A stretch of 64,000 nucleotides of DNA from Ochotona curzoniae (taxonomy: Eukaryota; Chordata; Mammalia; Lagomorpha; Ochotonidae). The DNA is taken from NCBI RefSeq assembly GCF_017591425.1, contig NW_024465885.1, positions 37,456,501-37,520,500 of the forward strand, written 5' to 3'. The notes below the pieces were generated by a model, which was given only the letters and a program-made list of their open reading frames with translations, had not been told where the DNA came from and did no database searches. The translations under genes were made by a program, and so were the position numbers. Each line of letters starts with the position of its first letter. Positions within the stretch are counted from its first letter, which is position 1. Of this stretch, positions 37,401-48,295 are shown one piece after another.

Positions 37401-37711
37401 TTTTTTTAAAAAAAGATTTATTTTTATTGGAAAGTCACATATACAGAGAGGAGAGACAAAGATCTTCCATCTGCTGATTCACTCCCAAAATGCCTGTAAC
37501 AGCCAGAATTAAACCGATTTGACATCAGGAGCCAGGAGCTTCTTTCAGGTCAGGTGCAGGTCCCAAGGCTTTGGGCCATCCTGGACTGCTTTCCCAGACC
37601 CCAAGCAGGGAGCTGATGGGAAGCAGGGCCACTGGGACAGGAACCAGCTCCCATATGGGATCCTGGTGTGTGCAAGTGAGGACGTTAGCCGCTAGGCTAC
37701 CATGCCAGGCA
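37401..37711 (-). mobile_element. C-type SINE, full length, with target-site duplication
   Basis: Flanked by TTGGCAAAAACTT (37388-37400) and TTGGCCAAAACTT (37712-37724), a 13-base duplication with one mismatch. Inside, all SINE blocks run in reverse: AAAAAAAGATTTATTTTTAT, GGAAAGTCACATATACAGAG, CCAAGGCTTTGGGCCATCC, AAGCAGGGAGCTGATGGGAA, CTCCCATATGGGATCCTGG, TTAGCCGCTAGGCTACCATG. Confidence 0.94.
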
Positions 37712-37771
37712 TTGGCCAAAACTTTACAAATAACTGTGTAAAAAATCTCTCTTTGTGTGCGGTCAGTGTTT

Positions 37772-38025
37772 TTGACCTAACAGTTACAATGCCTATGGGG
37801 ACACCTGTCCATCACTTCAGAGTATCTGGGCTTCAGTCCCAGCTTAAATCCCTAATTCATCTCCCACCATGGACATCAGCAGATGATGGTTCAAATAACT
37901 GTTCCTGCCATCCACCTGGGAGACAAAGCATGAGTTCCTGGTTCCCCATTATTTCAGGCACATTATTGCAGAATGAGCTAGCAGATCCAAGCTGCCTCTG
38001 TTTCTCAAATAAAATTTAAAAGAAG
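37772..38025 (+). mobile_element. C-type SINE, diverged
   Basis: TTGACCTAACAGTTACAATG head, GTATCTGGGCTTCAGTCCC, GATGATGGTTCAAATAACTG, CCACCTGGGAGACAAAGCAT, GAGTTCCTGGTTCCCC and TTTCTCAAATAAAATTTAAA tail. It is head-to-head with the SINE at 37401-37711. Confidence 0.75.
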
Positions 38026-39428
38026 AGAAAATTCTCTTGGTTTAAATTATTGTCTGAAGACTGCAGTATCTCAAGTGACTCCCTGGAGGCAGAAAGGCAC
38101 TGATTTTTCATGTACAAGAAAAATACAACACAAAAAAACAAGGTCAGTATTCACAAGGAATGACGCTTGCCCAAACACTCATCATTGAAAAACAAAGTGC
38201 ACACCAACTCCAGTGAAGGTCTTAGAATTTGATGTTGGAAGCTGTGGAAATCAAGTTCCTCCCCACCTAGCACAAACCTAATAAAATCCTTACAGAATAC
38301 CTGTTTCAGACAGTCATAAGATTGCATTAGACATTCTACAACATGAAAATTCATAGAGATGACTCAATTGTTTGGCTGCGATTATGCTAAACAGATTCCT
38401 GTTTCTAAATGTGTCAGATCTGGACAGTACAAATATGTGAGCCTCAAAACCCAAACTGGAACCTGACTTCTATTTAGCAATCGGTATTTTTAGCAGTAGT
38501 CTTCCCTTCCTTCCTCAGCACCACAGTACAGAACAAAGCAGCAAAAATGCTCTGCTGAAATAAACAAGACCATCTTGGAGATGGAAGCTCACTACTCAGA
38601 ATAAAATCTAGCATATTTCTTTTCAGTATACCTATTCCTGAGTAATATACATTTATGGTAGCTATAAAATAGTAAGAAAGAAAAAGTCCTAAAATAAAGC
38701 AGTACACTGTTTACCAACAGTGTACCCAGGTTTTCTAGCAATAGGTAACCATTTCGTAGTCCACTGCCATTCTATCATCTTATTTGCCTTAAAGATAATA
38801 GACTGGGTAGCAATAATGTCTGCTGTTTCAAAGTGTCTCTTCTTTTTCCAGGCCAAAACAAATACTGAAGTAAACTTTTCTTGGAGGCATCAACTGTGTT
38901 ATATGAGCATGCTTAAGTCATATGGACAATCACAAAATGTCTCCTAAACAAAGTGTAATTCAAGTACTTGAAGAACGATGTTTCATCACCAAAATGAGTG
39001 GGATGGCAATAAATTAGAAAAACAATCAATCGTATCAAACTCCACTAAACTGTAAAGACAAATTCATCAACAATTAAATTGAACCAATATTTAGCTGAAG
39101 TCGCATGCAATATCAACTGTCCTCATCAATAAGAACTGCATACATCTCTAGAATGTCAAACCTACAGCACAAGAAACAATGGAATTCAAACCTGACACTT
39201 AATATACTCCAATCCTGGTTCCTTAAACATAGAAGAAGAACAACAAATACCTAACTATAAGACAGTAAGAGAAACAGTTCATGGAGAAAAGCAAGTGAAT
39301 AGGAAATTCGTTTTGCCTTCCTTGGTTTGACTCTGATTTCCACATTCTACCCTCACAAGTCCTGAATCCTAAGGTACAGGGCCTTCCTTCAAAGGATAGG
39401 TTTATAAAAGAACATACCTGCAAACCTT
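38026..39428. other. Unique intronic sequence, 1.4 kb
   Basis: AT-rich; no repeat or exon recognised. Confidence 0.5.
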
Positions 39429-39747
39429 TTAAAAGGTTTCTTTTTATTGGAAAGTCACATGTACAGAGAGAAGGAGAGAGAGAGACAAAGATCTTCTGTC
39501 TGTTGGTTCACTCCCCATGTGGCCACAATGGCCTGTGAGCCAAGCCAATCAGAAGCAAGGAGCTTCTTCTAAAGTCTCCCAGGTGAGTGCAGGCTCCCAA
39601 GGCCTTGAGCCATCCTCTACTGCTTTCCCAGGCCACAGAGAGGGGGCTGGGTGGGAAGTGGCGCAGCCGGTTCACAAACCAGTGTCCGTATGAGATCCTG
39701 GCACATACAAGATGAGGATTTATCTAGCGACCCATCACACCAGCCTC
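39429..39747 (-). mobile_element. C-type SINE, full length
   Basis: Reversed: TTTCTTTTTATTGGAAAGTC, AGAGAAGGAGAGAGAGAGAC, GGTTCACTCCCCATGTGGCC, GAAGCAAGGAGCTTCTTC, TACTGCTTTCCCAGGCCAC, CGTATGAGATCCTGGCACAT, and CCATCACACCAGCCTC at the head end. Confidence 0.92.
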
Positions 39748-39813
39748 ACTGAAAAGCTACACTGAATATTTTACAACTCCTGACTTCCCACACTGAAAGT
39801 ATTTTGGAAGAAC

Positions 39814-40135
39814 TTTTAAAAAAAAGATTTATTTATTTATTTATATTGGAAAGTCAGATATATAGAGAGGAGGAGACACAGGAAGATCTTCCATCCAATG
39901 ATTCACTTCCCAAGTGGCTGCAACGGCTGGATCTGCACTGATCCAAACCCAGAAGCCCAGAGTCTCTTGCGGATCTTCCATGTAGATGTAGGGTCCCAAA
40001 GCTTCGGGCCGTCCTTGAATGCTTTTCCAGGTCACAGGCAGGGAGCTGGATGGGAAGCAAGGCTACCAGGACAAGAACTGGTGCCCATATGGGATCCTGG
40101 CACATGCAAGGCGAGGACTATATAGTCAAGGCTAG
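39814..40135 (-). mobile_element. C-type SINE, full length, little diverged
   Basis: Reversed: AAAAAAAAGATTTATTTATT, TATTGGAAAGTCAGATATAT, GAGAGGAGGAGACACAGG, AAGATCTTCCATCCAATGAT, TCACTTCCCAAGTGGCTGC, GGGTCCCAAAGCTTCGGGCC, GGCAGGGAGCTGGATGGGAA, GTGCCCATATGGGATCCTGG, GCACATGCAAGGCGAGGAC. The head abuts a (TA)n run. Confidence 0.95.
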
Positions 40136-40137
40136 GT

Positions 40138-40162
40138 GTATATATATATATATATATATATA
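40138..40162. repeat. (TA)n microsatellite between two head-to-head SINEs
   Basis: About twelve uninterrupted TA dinucleotides separate the 5' heads of the SINEs at 39814-40135 (minus) and 40163-40456 (plus). Confidence 0.97.
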
Positions 40163-40456
40163 GCCAGTGCTGTGGCATAGTAGTTTAAAACAGTGGCCGC
40201 CTGACACTGGCATCACAGAGTCAAATTCCAAAGATTCTGCCTCTGGATCCAGCTTCCTGTTAAAGCCACTGGAAAAGCACTGGGGTCCCTGCCAGCCATG
40301 TGGGAAACCCACATGGAGTTGTAGACTCCTGACTTCATCCTTGGCCAGCCCTGGGTACTGCAGTCATTCGAAGAGTGCATCAATAGATAAAGAAGCTATC
40401 TCTCCCCCTCCCCCCGATTCCCTCTGAATCACTCTGCCTTACAAATAACCAAAATA
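40163..40456 (+). mobile_element. C-type SINE, full length, diverged
   Basis: AGCCAGTGCTGTGGCATAGT, head AGTTTAAAACAGTGGCCGCC, GATCCAGCTTCCTGTTAAAG, CACTGGGGTCCCTGCCAGCC, AGTTGTAGACTCCTGAC, CCAGCCCTGGGTACTGCAGT, a CTCCCCCTCCCCCC stretch, and CACTCTGCCTTACAAATAAC. Confidence 0.88.
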
Positions 40457-40869
40457 CACATTTTTAATATGAAATCATCATTATTAAAACCTGTAAATAA
40501 GACAGCCTCGACCATAAACCTATTAGACATCAGCTTAATAGTGTACATAATTGATTTTAGCAGGCAATTAAGTAACAATTTAAATATGTAAGTAAGATCA
40601 AAGCCATTTGCTGAAGCAGAGTATTTTCCGAATCTTCACTCATTCTTGCAATGTTTCCCATGGGGATTTTCAGGCCTTGTTAAAGCAGCGTGAATGCTTT
40701 CCTGTTACAGAACAATTTACTTTCTGCAGTTAACACCTAAGTGTAACTCTAGGGGAAGGTACACATCACTCATTCTTTCCCTTCAGTCTCTCCCCACTCA
40801 CTCTGGGTAGAGTAATAACAATTTCACATAATTACACTGTAAATTGTGAATAAGTAAAAATTCAGTACG
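40457..40869. other. AT-rich intronic sequence, nothing recognised
   Basis: No signature on either strand. Confidence 0.5.
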
Positions 40870-41160
40870 AGGGTAGGCCTTCAGCCTAGCAAATAAAACA
40901 CTGCTTTGGATGTCTGTGTCCCTAGCCTGCCTGCCTGGCTGAGGATTGTGGCTCGGTTCCCAAGGCCAGCTTCCTGATGGTGTGCAAGGAGGGGGCAGCC
41001 AAGGAAGGCTCACTCAGCTGGGGGATCGCTGACCTGGTTTCAGTCTGGCCCAATCCTGGATGTCGCAGAATTTGTGGACTGGAGAGCTATTTCTCCCTTT
41101 GTCTCATTTATCTGTCTGTGTATGTTTCCTCCCTTGAAGTGAATTAAATAAATAAATAAA
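40870..41160 (+). mobile_element. C-type SINE, diverged
   Basis: GGGTAGGCCTTCAGCCTAGC head, TGGCTCGGTTCCCAAGGCC, CAGCTTCCTGATGGTGTGC, GATCGCTGACCTGGTTTCAG, GGCCCAATCCTGGATGTCGC, GGAGAGCTATTTCTCCC and AATTAAATAAATAAATAAAG tail. Confidence 0.8.
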
Positions 41161-42061
41161 GCACTACTGATCATTTTCTTACACCCATATAACTGTCTAA
41201 ATGCATACCGTAATACGTTTGAGATTAAAAGTAATATTTTGCCACGCTGTTTGCAGTAATATTTTCTTATATCATTTTATATTCACCCGTATCTTTTATT
41301 CATTTTACATGGCCAAATATTTTGACATTTTGAATTTCTTTTCACACACCATAGTGCCCACCTCCTAGCGTTTTTGAGCTCTGCACTCACACGGTTTCCA
41401 GGAACAAAACCGAGAGCATTATTATCCCTCATTATGTCTGCCTAATCATGCAACAAGCCAAAGTAAAGCTGGGATTACTATTACCTTCTTAAATTCATAG
41501 ATTATCAAGAAGGTTAAGCAGGCTGAAATAAGCACCTATCCAGCAACACTCAGTCTTCCCCCTTGGGAATTCAAGGTCTCTCCCAACGCATTAGAAAACC
41601 TACTGGGGTTAAAGCAGCTGTGCCATATGCATGGCTTAAAGACATTCAATTGCATCTCAAACATAAATAAATTTTATACCATTTCCCAACTACTAATCAT
41701 AGAATTGACAAAATATGCAAAATTTAGTGTTTACTTCTTTAAACAAGGCAAAAATCAATCCAATTATTTTTCACTAATCTTTTACTTTAACCACCGCAAA
41801 TGCTCATTTTCAACTTCTTTCATTATTATCAAGGCCAATGCAAACTACGTAAAAAGGCAATACATCACTATTATCTCAAACTCAATCCTTACAAAAAAAA
41901 AGGGGGGGTGCTATATATTTTAAAGTCAAAATGACATAAAGAGGAATATAAAAAAAAGCGCTCTTCCACCTTCTCGCTCACTCCCCACACAGCAGGAACT
42001 ACAACTTGGTTTCCCAAAAAGTTAGTAAAGACTCAAATACTTGGATACTTATGTCATAATC
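41161..42061. other. AT-rich intronic sequence, nothing recognised
   Basis: A plus-strand frame of 98 codons at 41627-41923 is AT-driven, with no splice support. Confidence 0.5.
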
Positions 42062-42500
42062 TTCTGCTCTTCCAGGCACATTCACAGTAAGCCAGGTTAG
42101 AAGCAGAGCAGCTAGGGGCCCGGCACGATGGCGCAAGTGGTTAAGGTCCTCACCTTGCACGCCCGGGATCCCATATGGGCGCCGGTTCTAATCCCAGCAG
42201 CCCCGCTTCCTTTCCAGCTCCCTGCCTGTGGCCCAGGAAGGCAGTCAGGACGACCCAAAGCTTTGGGAACCTGCACCCGCGTGGGAGACCCGGAAGAGGC
42301 TCCTGGCTTCGGATCGGCATAGTATCGGCCCGTTGCGGCTCACTTGGGGAGTGAATCATCGGATGGAAGATCTTCCTCTCTGTCTCTCCTCTCTGTATAT
42401 CCGCCTTTCCAATAAAAATAAAAATAAATCTTAAAAAAAAAAAAAAAGAAGCAGAGCAGCTAGGACTTGAACCAGCACTCCAAATCAGGAGAGACAAATC
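42062..42500 (-). mobile_element. Old C-type SINE fragment split by a young SINE
   Basis: TTCCAGGCACATTCACAGTA with AGCCAGGTTAGAAGCAGAGC lies before the young element, and AGCTAGGACTTGAACCAGC with ACTCCAAATCAGGAG continues after it. Joined across the insertion this is the middle-to-head part of a reversed SINE. The 3' half is missing. Confidence 0.75.
42117..42446 (+). mobile_element. Young full-length C-type SINE with perfect 18-bp target-site duplication
   Basis: AGAAGCAGAGCAGCTAGG occurs exactly at 42099-42116 and 42447-42464. The element begins GGCCCGGCACGATGGCGCAA. Its tRNA-derived head carries an A box (TGGCGCAAGTG, 42129-42139) and a B box (GGTTCTAATCC, 42184-42194) for RNA polymerase III. 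The body ends TCTGTCTCTCCTCTCTGTAT, CCGCCTTTCCAATAAAAATA and an A tail of about 15 near the end. It is nearly identical along its length to 58497-58835, which shows recent activity of this subfamily. It is antisense to APP. Confidence 0.98.
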
Positions 42501-42603
42501 AAACCCCCAAATTAGGAGAGTTTTTAAATCACAAGAGGCAGGTCAATCCCACTATACAAGCCTCTCAAACTTACTTTAAAAAAAAAAAAAAAACATACTT
42601 CTA

Positions 42604-42885
42604 GGATTTCTTTTGTTTTTGGAAAGGTGCATCAGATTTACAGAGAGGAGGAGAGACAGAAAGATCTTCCACCCACTGGATCACTCCCCACATAGCTGCA
42701 ACAGCTAGAGCTGAGCTAATCCAAAGCCAGCAGCCAGGAGCTTTTTCGATTTCCAACATGGGTTCTGGGTCCCAAGGCCATCATCAACTCCCTTCCCAAG
42801 CCACAAGCAGGGAGCTGGATGGGAAGTAGAGGAGCTGGGACACAAACCAGCACCCAAGGTGAAGATTTAGTCATTGAGCCCTCAA
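42604..42885 (-). mobile_element. C-type SINE, diverged
   Basis: Reversed: TTTTGTTTTTGGAAAGGTGC, CAGAGAGGAGGAGAGACAG, AAAGATCTTCCACCCACTGG, TCACTCCCCACATAGCTGC, GCCAGCAGCCAGGAGC, CACAAGCAGGGAGCTGGATG, GACACAAACCAGCACCCAAG. The part before the head is shortened. Confidence 0.9.
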
Positions 42886-43696
42886 AACTTTTTCTTAAAT
42901 AAGGAAAAATCTTCATTTGCTTCAAAATCAAGTCCCCAGCATGATATCAAATCCAAGCCTTGGCTGGAAAATACAGAAAGTCCTTGAGTCTGACCTGCCT
43001 TTCTCATCACAGATCCAGCTCCCCAGCCTCATGACACCAGGAACGTTTTACCAAAGACTCAGGAGAATGCAGTAGAGTTGTCTTTGTAGAAATACAAACG
43101 GGTGATCCTCTCCCCTTGCACCCCACTGTCTGTGGGACAGACACACACACACACACCATGGGCAATGGGCATTGATGGAGCAGTCCTAACAGTCTTTAGG
43201 AAATAAGCGGGAATCTCATGATCCGACATTTTTATTTTTATAGGCTATTTACCAATTACAAGAAAAAATGAAATTTGAAGTTGAAGACAGGACCTAACAT
43301 TTATAATCCATCAGTATCTACACCAGTTTAATTGATTATCAAATTTGTTCCACAGGTAATCAACTTACTGGTTTTCACCTCCCAGTTCTGTAAAGAGACA
43401 AATCACCTCTACTTTTAAGCATCCACCAGCTTGACTCCTTAGACAAATGGTTTCAAACTGTGTCCTGAGGAACTCTGAAGTTCCAGAGATGCCCTTGTTT
43501 ATAAGCGAACAGCATGTTTCAATAAACGCCAGTTGGGATTTTAACATCTACTTCACAGGTGATATGTCTATGTATAACAGGGTATGTTGGCATTTTATTA
43601 ACTCTACGTGAAAGCTCACAAGCCGTTACCTTGAGGAAAATTCTCACAATTTCAAGTAGCCCCAACTATGAGGTAGTGTTCAGTGCCACAGAACAA
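42886..43696. other. Unique intronic sequence with a (CA)n run
   Basis: A CA-dinucleotide run of about ten units lies at 43138-43157. 43430-43540 (TTTCAAACTGTGTCCTGAGG) faintly resembles a common hAT-derived mammalian repeat, but not enough to call. Confidence 0.5.
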
Positions 43697-43762
43697 GTGG
43701 GTACAAAGTGGTGGCGAAGGAGGGCATTTGTGGGTACGAAGTGGTGGCAAAGGAGGGCGTTT
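43697..43762 (+). repeat. 33-bp tandem duplication (2 units)
   Basis: Unit one is 43697-43729 and unit two 43730-43762; they differ at three positions, all transitions. Each unit contains GTGGGTAC and GTGGTGGC. The length is a multiple of three, so a plus-strand frame (43559-43951) continues through both units. The flanking 200 bases on the right are richer in CpG than the surroundings. Confidence 0.95.
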
Positions 43763-46700
43763 GTTCTTTCTAACACGGAAAGAGGAACAGCAGAGCTCTT
43801 CCCTGTTGGGGGTCACCGACAAGGAAGGCGAGAAGGGGAACCAGATCCTGACACGCAGGAAGCGTCAGGGACCACAGCCTCTTCACCGGAAACTACAGAC
43901 ACAAGGTCACGAGACAAAGGCGACACACTCCTAGGATCCAAACAATATTAAGTCAGAGTTAAAAATACAAAAATCTGCTTAGCAGGATACTCTTCCAACA
44001 ACTAGGAATAAAACCGCCAGAAGGATTTTATTTATGTCTGTTCTTTCACCTTGCGGATTTGAGTCAGCCGCCAATGATTTTTATGGATGAAACAAAATAC
44101 TTGTTTGCTCCATAAACACAGGGCTCCACTAGGAAACTCACCTTCCCCTGCAGCTTAAGAGTCGGCTAACAAGCATTTGTTGTATGTCTAATGAATATTG
44201 GGAAGAATTGTCTGAATTAAAACCAAAACATGTACTAATATCCAGGTTTCTATTTCTTTCCTATTTTGGTCTAACTGTAACATTCTGCATCAAACTGTCT
44301 TGGAAATCCATGAAGAGAAATATTAAGAGCCAAAAATGACAGGCATGAAAATTTCCTACTTTCAGACACTTCAGAAAGCAACAACAGAAAAGCATCAGGT
44401 TCCATAGAAGGGGCCCAAGGTGGTCAATGATTGAAGACAAGTACCTGTCCGAGACCGTGTGTGGCAAAAAGGGTTTGTTAATCTTAGCAAGGTGACAGAT
44501 TTATCATCTCTACTTGAATATTACACATATTAAAGTATCAAAATCCAGGTTTAAACCAAAGGGCTAAAATTACTTCCAAAACATTTCTCTCTCAATTTCA
44601 CCAACGCTCTGCTGGCGGCTGTTTTCAATGCTGCAACAACGCAGGATCAATCACGCACAACCTGACTAATTATCAAGAGAAAACGGAAGTCTAGTGTCTC
44701 AAAGAGCAAACTGACATTTTGGGAGCACCATTCTATGAGTAGCCAAAGGAAAGGAGAATGAAGGTTTTCATCAAGAGCATTGCTGATTTTCCTGGCAAGC
44801 AATAAAGTGCACATGATTTTATAAATTGGGAGAAAACTCTTCTCTGACCTTTGATTTTAAGTGGGTAGAAATATGGTAGACAGGGCTGACTCAATCTCTA
44901 ACTGCACAGAACAGCATGATACAATGTTAAGTAGAAAATGAGAAGCAGGTAAAAGAATAGCAGCTTTTTTTCATGCACAAAACCAAATACTCTAATTGGA
45001 GGGATTCCAACAAAAAGGAGAACCCCGTTGATCTTGAAGGAAACTACATTTGATCATGTGCTTATATTTTAATCCCACAGGTAAGCTCATCATCAACTAA
45101 TGCACAAAACAAAACACAGCAAAAACATCCTCCATCTTGTGAAACACAGAAAAGCACGTGTCCTCCAAAAGCCGAAGTTCATGTTGGTAGGGCCCAACGT
45201 TGGCTGCCACCAGAATGCAGCTGGAGGCCTTGTGCTAAGCTGGCTGAGCCTACTTCCTCACCACACTTTGATTAGAACTGTCTAACCATGGTCCATTCTT
45301 ACAAATTGCCATGTTTTCAAAAAGAATGTTCCAGTTGAGCATGAATGTTTTATAGAGGATTATGCTGATTAGAGAACTGCACTGCCTACATTACCAAATT
45401 AAATCATTTATGAACTTCATCCCTTCTCTGGCCATTATGAATAACACTGTCCTCACAAAATACACTCATGTCTGGACCAGAGGTACAGGCTGCTGCACAG
45501 AACTCCCTTACAAAGCTGATAATCCGGATGCCAACAACACCTCTAATTGGTTGGTTTGAATCTGGGGGAGGAGTTGGCTCCGATCACTCATAATGACATC
45601 AGCACCACTGGAATGCTCCCAGCCAACAACAAACTGTTTCTGCAGTGAGCACAGATTAACCCATCCCTGGGAAGGTAAGTCAAAACCAACCCAACTTCCA
45701 TCAGGCACAGCAAAGCCGTGTTACTCACACAAACACATCACACACCCACCCACTGAGCCAACTGTGAAGCCAGCAATGGACAGCCACAGCCACAGGAACA
45801 CTTGTCTGTCCTTGATGCAGTAAATTAACTTCCTTTTTTAGGTTTTCTTTAACACGAAGCCCAACGTCAGCAGTCAGGGAGGAGGCATTGTTGGCCCAAA
45901 CTCCAAGGTTTACCAGGGACTTCACCCCTACTCACTCCCTCCTCCACATCAGGCCTCAAAAAAAAAAAAAAATTGGAGGCAAGAGGACAATTCAGATTCC
46001 AGCAAAGGCAAAGTCTAGTGCATCTACAGCAGAATTACAACAGCTTAAAGGCAATGAGCACAGGAAATGTGTTAGGCAATGATAGCTGACTCAACCCTAT
46101 TTCAAATTCTGGTTAAAAAAATAGTTATTTGCTTATTTATATTGCTGTCTCAAGGGGTTCTGGTGCAGATGTCAAGTCAGAGATGTGTGCTTTGAACTGC
46201 CAGCAAGTTATCTGTTACTGAAAGAACAGTAAGAAGCACTGCCATCAAACACGGAGTGAGTGCTTGGACCCAAAGTTCAAGTTCTTTTCTGTATCTAATA
46301 CTGTTCCGTTCTGAGCAACAGTTCACTAAATGGAACATTTGCAAAGAGTAAAAGTCAAGTGTTTTAAAGTCAGGTCGCATTAGCCTGGATTCTAACACGG
46401 TGATTCCACAAAACAATGACATGTATATCTCATGCAGCTAACACCAACACAAAGATTCTAATTAAAACTTACAAAAATTACATGTCATTAGTTCACTATA
46501 AGCTTCTAAACTCTGTACAAGCCACAAGCTAATTTGAATGTCACTTAATGTTTTATAGTTAGTAGGAATAACAACATATTTAATCATTCATTTTTCTTGC
46601 ATTCTGGACACAATCACAATTAGGACAGCAAAAAAAAAATAAAGACAATGAAAACTGTTTTCATTTCAATTATAAAGATTTAATAGTAAGAGAACAGATT

Positions 46701-47099
46701 TCATGTAGTTCATAGGTACAGGAACTAAAGAAGATAATCATATTTTCCTTCCTTTTCCTCCCTCAAAACTCCTTCCTTCCTTTCTTTTGTCTTAATTTTT
46801 ACATAGATACAATTTCAATTCACCCTACAATCAAAGATACAAAAAAGCAAGGTTATTGTATTTGGGAAACAAGAAGTCATAAGAAGACAGAAGACTGAGA
46901 AAGTTATATCCTGACATCTATAAATACAGGTGGGATATAAACAGAGGTACCAGATACACCTTGAAAATAGACACATAGAAGCCAATCACCAACACTGGCT
47001 TACAACAGCAGTAGTAATAAGAAATACAAGTAGGAAAGGACAAGATGGCAACCAGCTAACCACTATTTGTGACCCCAACCCCCGTAGCAGAGTGGCTGC
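43763..47099. other. Unique intronic sequence, 3.3 kb
   Basis: Includes a poly(A) run at 45959-45973 and T/C-rich patches near 46750-46800. No recognisable SINE or exon. 44145-44200 faintly resembles a reversed L2 end. Confidence 0.5.
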
Positions 47100-47270
47100 A
47101 GCAGATGATGCCGGAGTTCTGAGGCTCCTGCCACCATGCGCAGGCTCCTGGCCTCAGCCTGGCAAAACCCCAGCTATCGAGCACTCTGGGAATGAACAAG
47201 CAAGTGGAAAATCTTTCTCTCTCTCTCTCATTACTCTTTCAAACAAATGAATAAATTTTTTCAAAAAAAA
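47100..47270 (+). mobile_element. C-type SINE, 3' half
   Basis: GATGCCGGAGTTCTGAGGCT, CCTGGCCTCAGCCTGGCAAA, CACTCTGGGAATGAACAAGC, a TCTTTCTCTCTCTCTCTC stretch and CTTTCAAACAAATGAATAAA tail. The 5' half is missing. Confidence 0.8.
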
Positions 47271-48144
47271 GGCTGAATGTAAATAAGCTATACTGTTCCT
47301 CACAATGCTCACCCCCAGAGAAGTTGGGAACCTTTCTATTAATCCTACTTCACAGATAAAGAAATTGAGAAACATAAGGTAAACAATATGAGCAGTTAAT
47401 TTATCAAAAAAGAAAATACTCAATTCGAAAAAGCAACAATCTGCTTTTCCTGAGCCTGAGGAAGGCCCACATGACGGCCTGCAATCAATCGTGGATGCCC
47501 AGGACAGCCACCCCTGTACTACTGTGTGGGTACCTGGTCACATCAGGTAGAAAACTTGGAGCCCAGGAACCAGAAAGCGTAAGATATGGTGCCTGGAATG
47601 AGTGTGAGAAGCTAAAAGGCTCAGTAAATGACCACGAAGGCTTGTTTTCAGCAGAAATGAACACTGGTTGCCAAGCACACACATTCTGTCACTAAGGTTC
47701 AGATCTAGCTCTCCGCAGGGCAGCTCAATACAAGGAGACGCTCCCTATTCTAAATTAACGTCACTTGGCATTACTTCAAACTGGCCAAACTGCTAAGTAT
47801 CACCTGTATTTCAGCAATGTACACAACTTAAGATAAAACGGTCAAATTCAGATTGTTTCATAAAATTTTCTTAAAAGTCAATCAACTTAGAGGAAATTTA
47901 GAAGTCTGCGCTCGTGGCCAAAAACAGACCCTCATTCAAGGTCACAGACCCAAAACATCAATATTACTTTGCTTTCCACAACCTTAAATTTGCAATAGTT
48001 AGAGGGGAATGTGAAGGGAATCTGACAATAGTTTTGACCCCTGATCTGAGTGGGAAAATAAATTTTAAGGTAGGACAAGAGCTTAAATATTTACACAGAA
48101 GAAAAAAGTAATGAAAAAAAAATGTTTTAAGAACAATAAAGTTC
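47271..48144. other. Intronic sequence, nothing certain
   Basis: The part from 47750 onward may be decayed 3' UTR of the L1M fragment that follows, but I cannot align it. Confidence 0.45.
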
Positions 48145-48295
48145 TGAAAAACAACAGCCCTTTTGACGTTACTGCAGATGTTCACCCTGGTGGCCGCCCT
48201 TCTGGTTCTGCGAGTTTGACGTTTTAAGTTCCACATGCAAGTGAGATCAAGCACGATTTGTCATTCTGTGTCTAGTTTACTTCACTTAGCTTGAG
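48145..48295 (-). mobile_element. Old L1M-type LINE 3' UTR fragment
   Basis: On the minus strand it reads GATCTCACTTGCATGTGGAA, CTTAAAACGTCAAACTCGC, AGAACCAGAAGGGCGGCCAC, CAGGGTGAACATCTGCAGT. This is the well-known L1M block (gatctcacttatatgtggaatctaaaaaa, gtcaaactcatagaa, gcagagagtagaatggtgg). Upstream it also has AGTAAACTAGACACAGAATG. Confidence 0.72.

Noticed and set aside
42117..42200. tRNA gene (A and B boxes present); the same applies to 58497-58580
   Set aside because: The head belongs to a SINE with an A tail and target-site duplication and does not form a full tRNA cloverleaf by eye.
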